Below, one piece after another: positions 34,986 to 46,720 of a stretch of DNA of 64,000 nt (positions are counted from its first letter, which is position 1; each line of letters starts with the position of its first letter). Source of the DNA: Patiria miniata (taxonomy: Eukaryota > Echinodermata > Asteroidea > Valvatida > Asterinidae); NCBI RefSeq assembly GCF_015706575.1, contig NW_024037074.1, positions 26,029,334-26,093,333 of the forward strand, written 5' to 3'. A program made the translations under genes and the position numbers. The notes under the pieces were generated by a model, which made no database searches, was not told the DNA's origin, and saw only the letters and a program-made list of their open reading frames with translations.

Positions 34986-35608
34986 CAGGTCTTTTCTTAA
35001 AAGAGAAAACGCTCAACAGAACCAAAAGAAAACTACATTTTTCTCAAAATGTTTTTTTCAAGAACATATTGACCAACCAGCTTTTCAGTTTGCCGGCAAC
35101 GCAACATTTTTGTGTTCAGCTTATATGTTCCTTTATATGTTACGGTAATTGCTTAATTTGGGCCAGATTACATAGTTGTGACAAATACTGGAAATAAAAG
35201 TGAACAAATGAAAAACAAAACAACCATATAATTCTGACATTAAATTATGTTTCTTAAACATATGTGTGGCCACGAAAAGGCCTGTCAGCACCGTGACCTT
35301 CTGTAGACCTTTCTTTTTTGGTTAACAATCTGTTAATTATTTATGAGTGAGATGACATAGTGTTCAACAGCTTGGAAGACCCGCTCCCTAATTACCGGTA
35401 GATTTTACTGAAATAGAAAACCGACCGTCACGTACAGTGTTACAGACCCTCGGAAATCATTCACAGTGAAGTGTCATAATACATAAATACCTGCTGTAGG
35501 TGTTCTTCAAATTTCAAATAACAACTTCAGACATGTTATTTTGAACTGGTTGAAATTGTCATGGTTGAAAAAAAAAATGTCACTGAAGTTGTTGCCCTGC
35601 ATTGTTGA

Positions 35609-35872
35609 GCATATATGTGATGAGATCAAGCTAAATGAGTCGTTTGTCGGGAATTTTTGTATGGAGATACAGGCCAACATAAGGCCACTTCATCACAGTA
35701 CTTCATCACATCACTTGGTGTTCCGACTTCCATAATTTTGAACTAAAGATGGTACCAGCATGCGGTTTTCACAGCAGTAGTGCTGAGACTGTGCTCTTTT
35801 CAAATCTGTAGTAAAAACACATTTGACCAGAGTCGACAAACGACTCATGTAGCTTGATCGCATCACATATAT
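35609..35872. mobile_element. inverted-repeat element with ~40-bp arms
   Basis: ATATATGTGATGAGATCAAG, CTAAATGAGTCGTTTGTCG on the left pairs with CGACAAACGACTCATGTAG, CTTGATCGCATCACATATAT on the right, with few mismatches and about 180 bp between. Probably a MITE. Confidence 0.65.
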
Positions 35873-37049
35873 AATAACATGCATGCAAAGTTAATTTGTT
35901 TATGGGCTCTGTGCAGAAGTACCCCCTCAACGGTAGGAAAGGGAGAGTTGGGGGAGACCACTGGCAGAGACATTTGAATGCATTGCCAACGAAGACTGAC
36001 GCTCATGCGAAGATGCCGTGCACATCTAGAATAAAAGTACCGGCAGCCGTGCCAACTTTGCGCTCTACGCACATGAACCGGTACGCCCACATGGTGTGTC
36101 CCATCCACAGGCTCTCTAAAAAAGTAAAAAAGCGCCCTCTCTTGTTTACGCACGGAGCCCATTGCAATTCTGAACATGTACAGACTTCTCTTCTTCAATT
36201 CCAGACATTGCAAGTTGGCAGGAATTTGAATAGAATCACTTAATTTGGTCTAAAGTGCTGGTACTGAAGGGATTTTTTTTTTTAGGTCTTATACTAAAGT
36301 AAGCTGTCATGAAATTAAAATGTGGTCTAGTGGTACCTTACATGTACACGGTACAGTACCTACGTTGTGCATGTGGTTGTACGTCATACTTTGTTTTTTG
36401 TAGGGGAAGGTGGGATAGGGTTTCAAGAAGAGCAGGGTTGATGGGGAGCTTGGGAAAAACTAGACATGGCCTTTCCACTGGCCAGTGTGATGACCATTCA
36501 GATTTGATTGGGTAGTTTATATATTTGCTTGTACCTGCTTGACATCATATCCCAGGCTGTTGGTGACAGCTAATGTCTGTCATAAAATATACATCACTGC
36601 TGGAGTGTGATGCCACTTTCTCCCCTGATCAGGCTCATAGCTCCTCACATTTCAAGTATGTTTAACACACATGTTCGCAGACAGAAATTTTATATCCTAA
36701 ATTCAAAATAAATGTTCAAATGTAGTGGTCCATGTACAGCGTGTCTCAAAAAAAATATGGCGGTCAAACAACTTTTTTTTGGTACAAAAAATACCATGGG
36801 ATGAGAGTGTTTCTTATAAACTATCCTATTTTAAAAGATCCTACAGTACGTGTCTGTTTGATGTTTGTCTGATGTCTAATGTCTTTCTGATGTCTGTGTG
36901 TCACGTTTTTTGTAAAAGGCTTAAGGAGTACGATTTGGTACACGGTACCCTGTGGAGACATGTGAATAATAGGGAACAAAAGATTGCATTTGTCTCCACA
37001 GGGCAATTTCTATAGGTGAGTACATGTACGTCTCCACAAGGTTATCACG
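35873..37049. other. unc-13 intron, nothing recognised as coding
   Basis: The stretch 35890-36230 has open frames on both strands but no family resemblance. A short GTACAGCGTGTCTCAAAAAA sequence at 36734-36753 resembles a mariner terminal repeat without its partner. Confidence 0.35.
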
Positions 37050-37240
37050 TAATAGATATGGATTTTACTCAAAAACTAGGAATTTCCAAGGTGTGTTGTT
37101 TTGTCGCAAATTGAAGTATTTTATGTAAGGATATTAAGTCCGAATTTCAGCCCTGGAAATTAATTCTGGTTAAAATAGGAGCATTTTAAAACTGCACTTT
37201 CAAACTCTAAAATTTTAGTACGCGAGGACAAAGAAATGAC
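37050..37240. repeat. dispersed repeat shared with 18440-18655
   Basis: Same order of phrases as the copy at 18.5 kb: ATTTTACTCAAAAACTAGGA, AATTTCCAAGGTG and AATTAATTCTGGTTAAAATA. Upstream lie CTGTGGAGACATG and its reverse CTCCACAGGG at 36950-37000, a short inverted pair. Confidence 0.7.
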
Positions 37241-37853
37241 TCCAAAAGGAAACAAATTCCAGTATGGGTGCAGAAGCACAAAATGCAAGGTTTAATGGAG
37301 AAGCATCCAATGTATGCAGGTTCTATGCTACGATTTCACTGTCCTCTGAAGTCACGGTTAGGCACGTGATAAAATATGATTTATTTGTATGGTTTTGCTT
37401 TTTTGGCAAATTTGTTTCTTGCAGATTTTGAATACTTAAATATTACAACATTATCTCTATGAAAACACTCCAAAACATATCGCTATTACGCAAAACATAA
37501 CATTCAGGATGAAAAAGGTGGCAAAATTTCTGCACCAAGGTTTACCACGCCCATTTGGGGTCAACATATTGAGGTCAAAGTAAACAATAGTGTATGACTC
37601 CACCCAGCTACCGGCATCCCGCTATATGCGCAAATAGATTGCAAACATTGTTTGCTTAAGTGGAATACACCCCGGGTCCTCCTGTGACTATACACCGGTA
37701 GCAAAGTGTATCACAATTCTCAAAATGGCGTGGTCTCTTTTCCACAGTGCCTTCCCATCATTTATGCTTTAGTTAGAAAATACAATTTATTTGGAAAAAT
37801 GTGCAATTGTTCTTCCATTGACCGGAACTGTCAGAAATGGGACATGTGTACAT

Positions 37854-38233
37854 TAGGCCAAAAAAAAAAAAAGTCGGTCTCTGGTCAGCGCGCACGTCGA
37901 TTTTATCATGCGCGTCAATCTTTTTTTTTCCCAAAATGTTCCGCGGTAGCTCCAACAGCGCCCTCTATTGCCGCACCTCCTCAATTTTTTTTACCAAAGA
38001 GCACCAAGGAATGGGAAATTGCACCAAGGCAAATGATCGAGAGCACCAAGGCAATTTGTGGAGGACGCCAATGTACATGAGGACACCAAAAAAGCAAAAT
38101 AGTACCCCACCTTGTCTGTACAATCCAAGCTTGAAGAAAAAAAAAAAAAGCAAAAAAAAAAAAAGCCGCATCGCCGCGTCAATTCCGGAACTTTGGTCTG
38201 ACCAGAAACCGAATATTTTTTTTTTTTGCCTTA
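37854..38233. mobile_element. inverted-repeat element, TAGGCCAAAA ends
   Basis: The left end TAGGCCAAAAAAAA then GTCGGTCTCTGGTCAGC; the right end CTGGTCAGACC-like inverse then CCGAATATTTTTTT and TTTGCCTTA. A-rich ends plus a TCTGGTCAG subterminal motif in both arms. The interior has GAGCACCAAGGAATGGG/GAGCACCAAGGCAATTTG near-duplicates. Non-coding. Confidence 0.55.
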
Positions 38234-39016
38234 CATGAAAGTTTTCCCCACTGCTAAACACGTACATGTACGTATACATGTAAGAACATGTACATTTGTA
38301 GAACCCAGCAGTCACAAAGTGACATCAGCATATATACGACAAAAAGGAGGAGAGAAAAAAAAAGAGGCTACTTGTGCCGATTAAGTTTAGGGGTAGAAAC
38401 CTAATTACGGTGTCAGATTGCGACAGGGAACCGTCACAGTATTCCGAACCCTTTGCAGGATGCACCCCGGATCCGGTTACTCCCACTGGCAAGGTGACAG
38501 CCGATATTCCCAGCCTTAACTTACAGCCGTGTCAAGTGGCGGTAGGAAATTGGGTTCAAGAGGAGCCATCCAGAACGGGGCTATAGCCCAAAGCCTTTCA
38601 TCTCCAAAGCATTACCACTCCCTTGATTTTTGTTCTTTAGACATATTTAAACCTTTTTTTACCAACAGTCACTAGCTTTGGAATTTGATACTCCTTCCAA
38701 TTCGACAGAAGATTATGGGATTTTTGCTGGCATTATGACGCAGTACTAAGACAACAAAAAATGACACTGGAGCATCACCAGAAAAAAAATGGTCTTATGT
38801 TGTTTTTAATGGTGGTAATCCACAAATCCAAAGAAATACCATTTGTGAGCACTGGATCAATTAAAGCTTTGTTGAATGATTTCTCCCTGTGTTGATTTCT
38901 TGTTTCAAACCGTAGCCTATTTGTTTATTTTAAAAACAAAATCTTAAATTGCAGAATCATAGATAATAGTACATTACATTCTTGCATCCTAATTGAATGA
39001 GTGTGTTGCCATGCCA
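38234..39016. other. unc-13 intron, nothing recognised as coding
   Basis: The segment 38370-38590 is GC-richer and non-repetitive; it has no match to unc-13 in any frame that I can see. Its function is unknown. Confidence 0.3.
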
Positions 39017-39160
39017 CAATAAGCCTCAGTACTGATGATGTCACTCTTTAGTTACGTGTGTGCTTTCCTATGGTTCTCAGTGAAACGTCGGCCCCCACTG
39101 GCTCCATAGGAAAGTGCACATGTAAACAAAGTGTGACGTTATCAGTACAGAGGCTTATTG
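39017..39160. mobile_element. foldback element, ~57-bp arms
   Basis: CAATAAGCCTCAGTACTGAT and GTGCTTTCCTATGG pair in reverse with CCATAGGAAAGTGCACATGT and ATCAGTACAGAGGCTTATTG. A short palindromic element. Confidence 0.65.
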
Positions 39161-39439
39161 TTTTTTTCCCCATATGGATTTGGTTTCCCATCTTCTGATT
39201 GGTCAATTACATACATATAATGCCTGATTCTGGACAACACAAACTGAACACAAGATTTACATGTTATTAAACATAATCCTTTCTCACTGATGTTTATTGA
39301 AGATTATCTATTTAATATTTATTCAAAAGATAAAAATGAGAAAAATGCAAAAAAGGCCTCTTAGCGATTCAGACTCGGATCAGTTGAAGAGAAATCACAA
39401 CTTCCAACCATTTTATGAATCTACTGAATTGCGTATTGG

Positions 39440-39650
39440 TGATTTACCTTTATTCCTTATTCATAAATACCTGAGACAATTTACCCAATCCTATTGGTCG
39501 AGAGCCTGTCACACCGTCAACACCAACTTGCTGGTTTCAAACATTTGTTTCTGGTGTCACATAAATCTGGAATCCTATGAAATCTGGTCCCTTTTTGTTG
39601 GTTGAATGTTCACAATATTCCCTTAGGCATGGCAATACCACCAATGAGTC
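39440..39650. mobile_element. MITE-like repeat related to 52980-53380
   Basis: TTCATAAATACCTGAGACAA, TCCTATTGGTCGAGAGCC and GTTGAATGTTCACA recur at 52985-53130 in the same order, followed in both by GCATG-CAATAC-ACCA phrases. Ends are not fixed. Non-coding. Confidence 0.55.
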
Positions 39651-39679
39651 TGTATTTCATAGAGTCCTAAATGCACACT

Positions 39680-39909
39680 AGGCATTACTTTCTGGCCTAA
39701 GTGTGTTTTTTGGGAAACAGAATAAAAAACTTTAAAAATTGCTTTCGTCACGTGTACATGAGGGGGAAGGAAATCATTTTTTTTCCACTCGTGTGGAAAG
39801 GAGCCCTGCTGATCTCCTTCGCCATCGTGTGCACGGGATGAAAGCAATTTTTTAAGTTTTTATTCTGTGTCCCCCCAAAAACACACTGTAGGCCGGAAAG
39901 TAATGCCTG
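39680..39909. mobile_element. foldback element with GGCATTACTTTC ends
   Basis: AGGCATTACTTTCTGGCCTA and ACAGAATAAAAAACTTTAAA pair in reverse with TTAAGTTTTTATTCTGTG and AGGCCGGAAAGTAATGCCT, arms about 85 bp. Non-coding. Confidence 0.65.
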
Positions 39910-41127
39910 TGGCGATTTAAGGTACTTTTCTAAAGAAAAAGCGACAAGTCCTGGACAAATTGAGAGAAAATACCCCAAAAGTTTAGACCTCTGTAATTTT
40001 TCAATGGACTGCTTTCGCTTCTCACCGCCAGGCACACACACTCTTGTTTTACTATACTCCCGAGGACAATGCTTTGTGTTTTCCTTTGTCCCTGTAATAT
40101 AACGCACTCCCATAGACTAAGCACACAAACCAACCACAGAGGACCGTTTCCAACAAAAGACCCAACTCCCGAGGACCAGAATCTGTTGTTCTCCCTTTGT
40201 GTGTCTGTCCTCAGAGCTTATGTAGAACAAGTACATTTATGCGTATGCGTGGGTAATTATGAATTATAACTAATTAGTAAAGAGGTCCATAGAATGCTGA
40301 ACCCACTCCAGGGGTCATTGACTACCAATGTGATGCAACAGAAAACATATTGCAATAATGTTGACGGTGTGCGTCATCCAAAACCAGAATTTCTGGGTAT
40401 GAGGCCACTACCGGTGTCACGACTGATTGATTTATTGACTTTCACCCACTCTTTATTTTGTTCACTCCTCCTCACCACATCACTATCTCCATAGCATCTG
40501 GACAGGACAAAGGTAGCTTTGCATAATACACAATTGATAATTTTAATTAATGCATCATTTAGATATTCTAATCTCAAAGTACATGTTCACCCGAATGCTT
40601 TTAGCTGCTACCAGCATGCCTCGCTTACGTAAACTGAGATCTGTGCGCATATGGAAACCAGTTATCGTGGAAATATACAAAAGAGGGAGTTCAAAACAAA
40701 TGGATTATGGACTTGTACTGTACATGAGATCTCCAGTACGTGTCGGTGAGGCATGGTAAAGTATGCATGGTGTGATCTCGTTCTCTGATTCCTCTATTAT
40801 ACCCATTGTTGATTAATTACCCCTTTCTGTTAATCAACCCATTCATTGATAAAATTCCCTTAATGTATCTACCATACTTGCTTGAAATCAACATCCTATG
40901 TACCGGTAGTTCCCCCGTGTATACATGTAGTCTGGTTAATGATTCGGTTGAATATTTTATACTTGTATTGAAAATTGCATTCTCATGATAATTATTTGCA
41001 GCAGTAGATACTCATTGTTACTTTGTAGTTCCTCCTCTTCCATTTTTGTTGATTGGAATTGTCATAGTTACATTTAGTCCAACCAATATTTAAGGAGACT
41101 AACTAGGTGCGAATACATGTAATATTT
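39910..41127. other. unc-13 intron, nothing recognised
   Basis: AT-rich intron without repeats or exons that I could support. Confidence 0.35.
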
Positions 41128-41768
41128 ACAAAACTGAACAAAGAAATTGACTGGAGCGGGGTTTGAACCTGCGCCCTCCAGAATTCCGTTCCGGTGCTCT
41201 GCCAACCAAGCTATCCAGCTCGATAGTGGAGTCCCCTAACGTGGTGCACTTCGATGTTTCCCCCAATTTTCTCATGCAGTGTTGCCAAACCTCTTTGTTG
41301 ACAATCAGACTTGAAACTTATTCAGTTAGATACTGGTACTATAATCCCGTAATAATGCTTGCCGCTTAACCCTTGTGAACGATTTTAGTGTCATGAAATT
41401 TAGTTCAAAATTCAAAAACAGTGGGGTGCGGAAATTGGGCACCACATTGACGGAGTGCTCCCTAACATGGTGCATTATGGACAAATCTGAACAACTCCCA
41501 AGTGAACATTTACAACTTAAAGGTAAAACTGCTGCTCAAGCAAGGCACAAGGGGCAAAACAAATCAAAGTGTGCCATGTTAGGGGCCGGCCGTGCCACGT
41601 TAGGGGCCGCGCCACATTTGGGAACATCAACAATATGTTGGTGCTGCCCCGTTTGTCAATGTCTTTGTTCAAAGGCGCTAGTAAGAAGCCATATGAGCGA
41701 TATCGTATTCTGGATGTCACAGGTTCACGCCCCGCTCCAGTCAAATTCTTTGTTCAGTTTTGCAATTA
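41128..41768. mobile_element. inverted pair of tRNA-like ends, ~640 bp
   Basis: TTTACAAAACTGAACAAAG then TGACTGGAGCGGGGTTTGAA on the left is mirrored by TTCACGCCCCGCTCCAGTCA then CTTTGTTCAGTTTTGC on the right, arms about 45 bp. A tRNA-like unit occupies the left end. The interior has GTTAGGGGCCG repeats. Could be two SINEs head to head or a single element with tRNA-derived ends. Confidence 0.55.
41150..41219 (-). tRNA. tRNA-like sequence, probably a SINE head or pseudogene
   Basis: On the minus strand a cloverleaf can be drawn: acceptor GCTGGA with TCCAGT, an A-box-like TAGCTTGGTTGGCAGAGC, an anticodon stem CCGGA/TCTGG with a 7-nt loop ACGGAAT (nominal anticodon GGA), and a B-box GGTTCAAACCC. 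Position 33 is C rather than T, and there is no long variable arm as tRNA-Ser would need, so a functional gene is unlikely. It sits in the arm of an inverted repeat. Confidence 0.35.
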
Positions 41769-43085
41769 CATTTACAATTACATTTACTCTACAGAATGTT
41801 GTAATGATGGCCACTAATTTCTCCTTCAAAAAATAATTAATGGATTATGAAGCAAACCCCATGTGTTTAAGAGACACAAAATGGCAGCTTTGAAACACAC
41901 TGTTTACAAAGTCATCACTATCAAGCATAACGCAAATGACATGATTTACTTTCCCTTCAATGACACGCATGATAAAATGAAAATGAGAACCATTGTGAGA
42001 GCAGTACATACATTTGTACAGTGGCACCATAGTGCAGTGACACTATAGTACAGTGATAAATGTCCACCGTAACCTGTGTCGTTACATGCACAGGTTAGGA
42101 ATAAATCTTCATTTTATCCAATATTAAAAATGTATACTCCACACCAAAGACACATGATACATGTACGGGGTGGGGGTGTCTTTAAAAAAAAATGAAGCAG
42201 TCAATCAATATTTTTTGCTGAGGGAAAAAAGAAATTGACTTTTTTTTTTAAAGAAATTACCATGAGATGATAGTGTTTCTTTACCTTGACAGGATTTTTG
42301 TTCTGTGTGATTTGGACCTTTTTGTTCAAAAGTTGCGGCAAAGCTTGTAAAGACTGTCAAAATCTGTTTGAGCCACTTTCTTCACCTTGGTATGGAAATG
42401 CCTTTCATTAGATACCAAGTGGCCCAACATGGAGTTCAAGTCCTTTCATTTAATTAGATGTATCTCTGGACTGGGCTGTCCAAATGAGATGGGATTAAGG
42501 CCATTGTGTTGAGTATTTACTACACCTTCAGACTCTATTGCAAAAAGAGAGTGCTTGTATTTTTAATATTTATGGATTGACTGCTACATTTATCTGAAGC
42601 CCACAGATGGAATACACGTAAGCCGATAAGGGGTTTAAGACAATTGCACCATTGCAATTTGGATGCAGTGCAGAATTAGCCATCTTCCATGTCTTCATTG
42701 CTTCATCTATTTGCAATTCAACCGAGGAGTTGCAATTTAATGCAGATAAAAATCTGATAAAACGTCGGTCATAATTTTGTTAAGATTAAGCTGATGACTA
42801 CACCAAACTAAAATATATGGTTAAGTCCATTTGATTTTTTTAAATAAAGGCTCATTATCCTAGAGAAAAGATCTCATTCATAATGTCAGCATACATACAC
42901 ATTATAATGTATACAACATGGAGATAGTATGCAAAAAAACATGCTACATGTATACCATTTTTGGCATAGTGTATAGAGCATTTGTTTATATTTAACATAC
43001 ATGCACATGTACATGTACTGTAGCATGGTCCATTCAGTATTTAAAACATGAATGTTACCCCCTTGTAGATTTAGACCTGCAGCAG
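41769..43085. other. unc-13 intron, nothing recognised
   Basis: AT-rich intron with homopolymer runs and TACATGTA words. No supportable feature. Confidence 0.35.
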
Positions 43086-43273
43086 GGGCCCAATTTCACA
43101 GTGCTGTTTAACAGTTAGCAGAAAAGTTGTACTTAGCAGAAAATCATATTGCTGCTTAAACACCATTTCATGGCGTGGACGTGCCAAAAGTTACGGTGTC
43201 TATGAAATATTGGTAGATGGAGGCTCAGTAAGCACAAAATCGGCTGTTAAGCAGCGATATGAAATTGGGCCCT
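43086..43273. mobile_element. GGGCCCAATTTCA foldback MITE, second copy
   Basis: Ends GGGGCCCAATTTCACAGTGC and GATATGAAATTGGGCCCT, with AAGCAG/TTAGCAG words inside, as in the element at 4788-5031. Shorter and more diverged in the centre. Confidence 0.7.
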
Positions 43274-44684
43274 GTTTTCTTTGCAGCATGATAATTTAAA
43301 TGATCCTTTTGTCTTATGTTGTAGCTTTCTTTTATACTCTTTGCCATGTAATATTTAGCTCAGTAACACTGCAGCTTGTGCTTATTACTCTGCATACTGT
43401 AGTTTTAACAACATTTCCTTGGCCTTAAAAAAGTTTTTACTTTTCCTTTGTAGTCAGTTGCGTTGTAGTAAACTGTGCCTAATTTATGGCTTATGCTTAC
43501 CGTAATAGTGAAAAGTCCCTACTTACTGCAGCAGAAAAGCAGAACATTTCGCGCTTGGGGTAAAGTTACACATGTACAATGTATTTCATAAGTTTAAATA
43601 GAAAGATTTTTTTGCGTTTGCGCATGCATACATCCCATACCTGAGGATCCTGTGCTGAAAGGATAACGGATGAAATTCTGTGGTTGATGCAATGCAATTA
43701 CTTTAGGACTTTATAATTGGACCCTTACTAATGCAAGTGTTTAACTTGATGACTTAGATTGTATTTTTGAATGTTGCTAATTCATCTTCATTTTGTACAA
43801 GAATTTGCAGTTCATCTAAAGAATTGCAGATAAAGAAGATACAGTTTTTAAACCTTAAGTTTTCAATGTTGAATTTTGCGCCTTACCGACATTACGTTAA
43901 CTGTATGCTTGGTAGTGTTTAGCAACTTGCAAAGGAAAGAAATTCACAAGCTTGACAATACAAATTTTCCATCATTAAAGATTTAGACGGTGCCCTTTTC
44001 CTTGAACGATTGACTAGATCGCCGGAGGTTGTGGCGTACAGTTTATCAGCTCAGACCGCTAAGCATCTTTTATTTATATATTATGATCTTTTAAAAAAAC
44101 CACTGCCCTTTAACGCGGACACGCAGTTGGTCTCGTTACTGCATTCATTTATTATAAATGATTCGGCGGGCCTGAGGGGGTAGATTTCTTAGGTTACCAA
44201 AAAAAAAATACCCGTCAGAGGACTTAAAAAAAAGAGAGGAGATCCGGTTTCGGTTAATTCACGGGCTCGTGGATACACAAACAGCGCCGATGTCTTCCAC
44301 AGCTGACATTTAGTACTCTCCTGCACGCGCTCAAAAAGGAGACGCTTATACGTGGGCCTTTGGCGAAAACTGCTTGTGATTGTTTGAGAATCAATACAGA
44401 GGGTGTATGCTGTGGGTTGGGCTAGACCGTTTTGAAGCCGGATTTTAATATTTGAATTATTAATACCGGTAGTGCAGTGTGCTCTCTCTGTAGGTTCGGT
44501 ATTAGCAGTCGTGCCGTCAGAATTTTTTGACATCCTATGGACTCTTTGCACGATGAGTACATGTAGATGCACTTTGTGATGGCTTTCCAAAGCTTTAGTA
44601 GGAGGAACACACTGCATATATGCATGAAACACAATATAGGGGACCACTTCGCAACCGTCATGTTAGCAGTTTTTCCAATGGTTG
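43274..44684. other. unc-13 intron, nothing recognised as coding
   Basis: The segment 44160-44530 is GC-richer with a 152-codon minus-strand frame (44189-44647) that has no recognisable domain and crosses repeat sequence; I do not call it a gene. Confidence 0.35.
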
Positions 44685-45045
44685 TACACCACATTACACT
44701 AGGGGGTGCGCTGACATCAATAACAGCACATTTTAAAAGCTTTTGTACTTTCTTTCTCCACTTTTTTTTGGGAGGGGGGGGGGGGCTGGACACCACATTA
44801 CACTAGGGGGCACTCTTCAGGATATAGATGTATATCAACATCCACTGATGCTTACATCAAAACAGCGCATTTTAAAAGCTTTTGTACTTTGTTTTTCCAC
44901 TTTTTTCAGGGGGGGGGGGAGGGGGCTGGACACCACATTACACTAGGAGGCATGCACTTTTCAGGATATAGATGTATATCAACATCCACTCACGCTTACA
45001 TCCAAACAGCGCATTTGAAATACTTTTTACTTTGTTTCTCCACTT
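44685..45045 (+). repeat. tandem array, 2.5 units of ~140 bp with G runs
   Basis: ACACCACATTACACTAGG starts units near 44687, 44789 and 44930. Units share GATATAGATGTATATCAACA and CAGCGCATTTTAAAAGC; each of the first two ends in a run of eight or more G before CTGGACACC. The first unit lacks about 40 bp. Confidence 0.85.
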
Positions 45046-45124
45046 TTCAGTGCTATTGAATACATTTGGCTTGTTGGGATGTTGGAATACCTCAAAATCT
45101 GCATTTTGTTTTTCATCACGAAAA

Positions 45125-45265
45125 AGTAGGGGGATGATTCAATAGCCCATTCCCCCCCCCCTCTAAAAGTGGGGGGGGGGGGGGAGGGGATATATACATG
45201 TATCCCTAACCCCCTCACCCCCTCCCCCCGGGATTTACAACCCTGGGGATACATGTATATATGTA
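45125..45265. repeat. G/C tracts and an ATACATGTAT inverted pair
   Basis: C and G runs at 45150-45187 followed by ATATATACATGTATCCC and, in reverse, GGGGATACATGTATATAT. The G tracts could form a quadruplex. No element ends are fixed. Confidence 0.5.
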
Positions 45266-45564
45266 ACAGGTGTGGGGAACATGCCTCCAGCACCCTGGTT
45301 TTGCCACTGAATTTTGTTTGTTTCTGATTGGTGTCACCAATGCACCCTTTGACACATTAGTTTACGGACATTCCCACTCCAACTAGAACTAAATGATGTG
45401 AACGTACATATTCAAAAAGCTTATGAAAAAAAGACAGGTATTTATGAATGCCCTGCACAAGTACTGGTACTTAGTATGTACCCCCCTCAACAACGAGAAA
45501 AAAAGAGGGGCATCATCACCATCAATTTCCATTCTGTGCCCATTCTTAAAGCTACTTGTCAATA

Positions 45565-45757
45565 AGAGAAGGGGTTTGCCCTGGTGTTTCTGGCAGTGGC
45601 AGCAATATGCGCCGCAGCACCTAGCAAAAAGGTGCTACATAATGGGTCTCATATGTTCATATACTTCATTTACCTGTCTTTGGTTGCATTCTCCCCCAGC
45701 GCTTTGTATCATTTGGAAAAGGCGCTATATAAATACGGTTATTATTATTATTATTAT
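45565..45757 (+). mobile_element. SINE-like element with (ATT)n tail
   Basis: Core TTCTGGCAGTGGCAGCAATA, GCACCTAGCAAAAAGGTGCT and a 3' end AAAGGCGCTATATAAATACG, then (TTA)n. It is the opposite-strand relative of 23921-24262. Its tail runs directly into the truncated left edge of the next MITE, suggesting insertion at that edge. Confidence 0.65.
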
Positions 45758-46173
45758 TATTACAGTCCATCATTTGCTATCCAAAACAGTTTGAAATTTC
45801 CGTTAGTAGTTTGAAATTTCCGTTAGTTTGTTTTTGTGTATTCGGCTAACCGCGTGCAAGCGTTTGCATGACGCACACACGCGCGCGGTTGCTATAATTC
45901 TTCGGATCGGTGCGCGACATCGCGTAGCTGCAATCAGGCTCGGTGAGAACGTGTCTCAGATGCTGAATTCCGGCCAAATTCAAAACATGATTCAGCAACT
46001 CTGGATTTGAAATCGAGATCCTAGAATGCTGTTTTTCTCGAAATATACATCAGCTGAGGCTGAGCTGAAACTTCATCAGGTCAGTTGTTCAGCACCCTTC
46101 TTTAGATTTTGAGCACATTTGTTGCTTCAAACAAACAAAATGCACAAATTACAAATGATGGACTGTACTTTTA
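45758..46173 (-). mobile_element. AGTCCATCATTTG MITE, copy C
   Basis: Begins TACAGTCCATCATTTGCTAT and ends GATGGACTGTACTTTTA. The interior shares GCGCGGTTGCTATAATTC, GGATCGGTGCGCGACATCG and AATTCAAAACATGATTCAGC with copies A, B and D. The left terminal bases are missing where the SINE tail abuts. Confidence 0.75.
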
Positions 46174-46448
46174 CGAATTGTTGCTCTGTTTAAAAGATGC
46201 CGGGTTTTTGCGTGCAGCTTCAAAATGAAAGAAGCTGTCGACATCTACACATACTTTGTACTGTTCCTATGTTGAGTCCATATGTACATGTACATTTGTA
46301 TACTTTGAAATCAGATTCAAACATTGGCAGTTGTGACATGTTGATTTCATTTTAGTATCTGTATTTGTGCAAGTTAACTTGAACAGCTGTGCCATGTGTT
46401 GAAGTTAAAGGGCATTTATCAAGGGAATCATTTATTCAATTTTTGTTG

Positions 46449-46720
46449 TAATTATAACCCTGCTGAATCCAACAGGATCCAACTATGTCACATACCCGAT
46501 GGAGCCTGTTGGATTGAGCAGTTAACCCCTTGTGTACATTCCTGATGCAAAATGTTGGATTCAGCAGGCAACTGAACCGCATTATAACGCCATGTTGGAC
46601 TCCGTTGGATTCAGCAGACAACTGAAAATAAGGCACAGTGGATTGAACAGGAAAGTCCGGTTGGACTCTGTTGGTTTTAGCAGGGTAGTCCTGAGGAACA
46701 TCTAGGGGGTTAGGGTTGTT
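46449..46720. repeat. GTTGGATTCAGCAGG repeat ending in GGTTAGGGTT
   Basis: About eight loosely spaced phrases of the type TGTTGGATTCAGCAG (or the reverse CTGCTGAATCCAACAGG at the start) close with AGGGGGTTAGGGTTG. Similar layouts, with other words, occur at 5641-5790 and 60485-62575. Confidence 0.6.

Noticed and set aside
41150-41219. A functional tRNA-Ser (anticodon GGA) on the minus strand
   Set aside because: Lacks U33 and the long variable arm of serine tRNAs and sits in an inverted repeat; kept only as a tRNA-like sequence.
44189-44647. 152-codon minus-strand frame
   Set aside because: No domain or splice support; it extends into repeat sequence.
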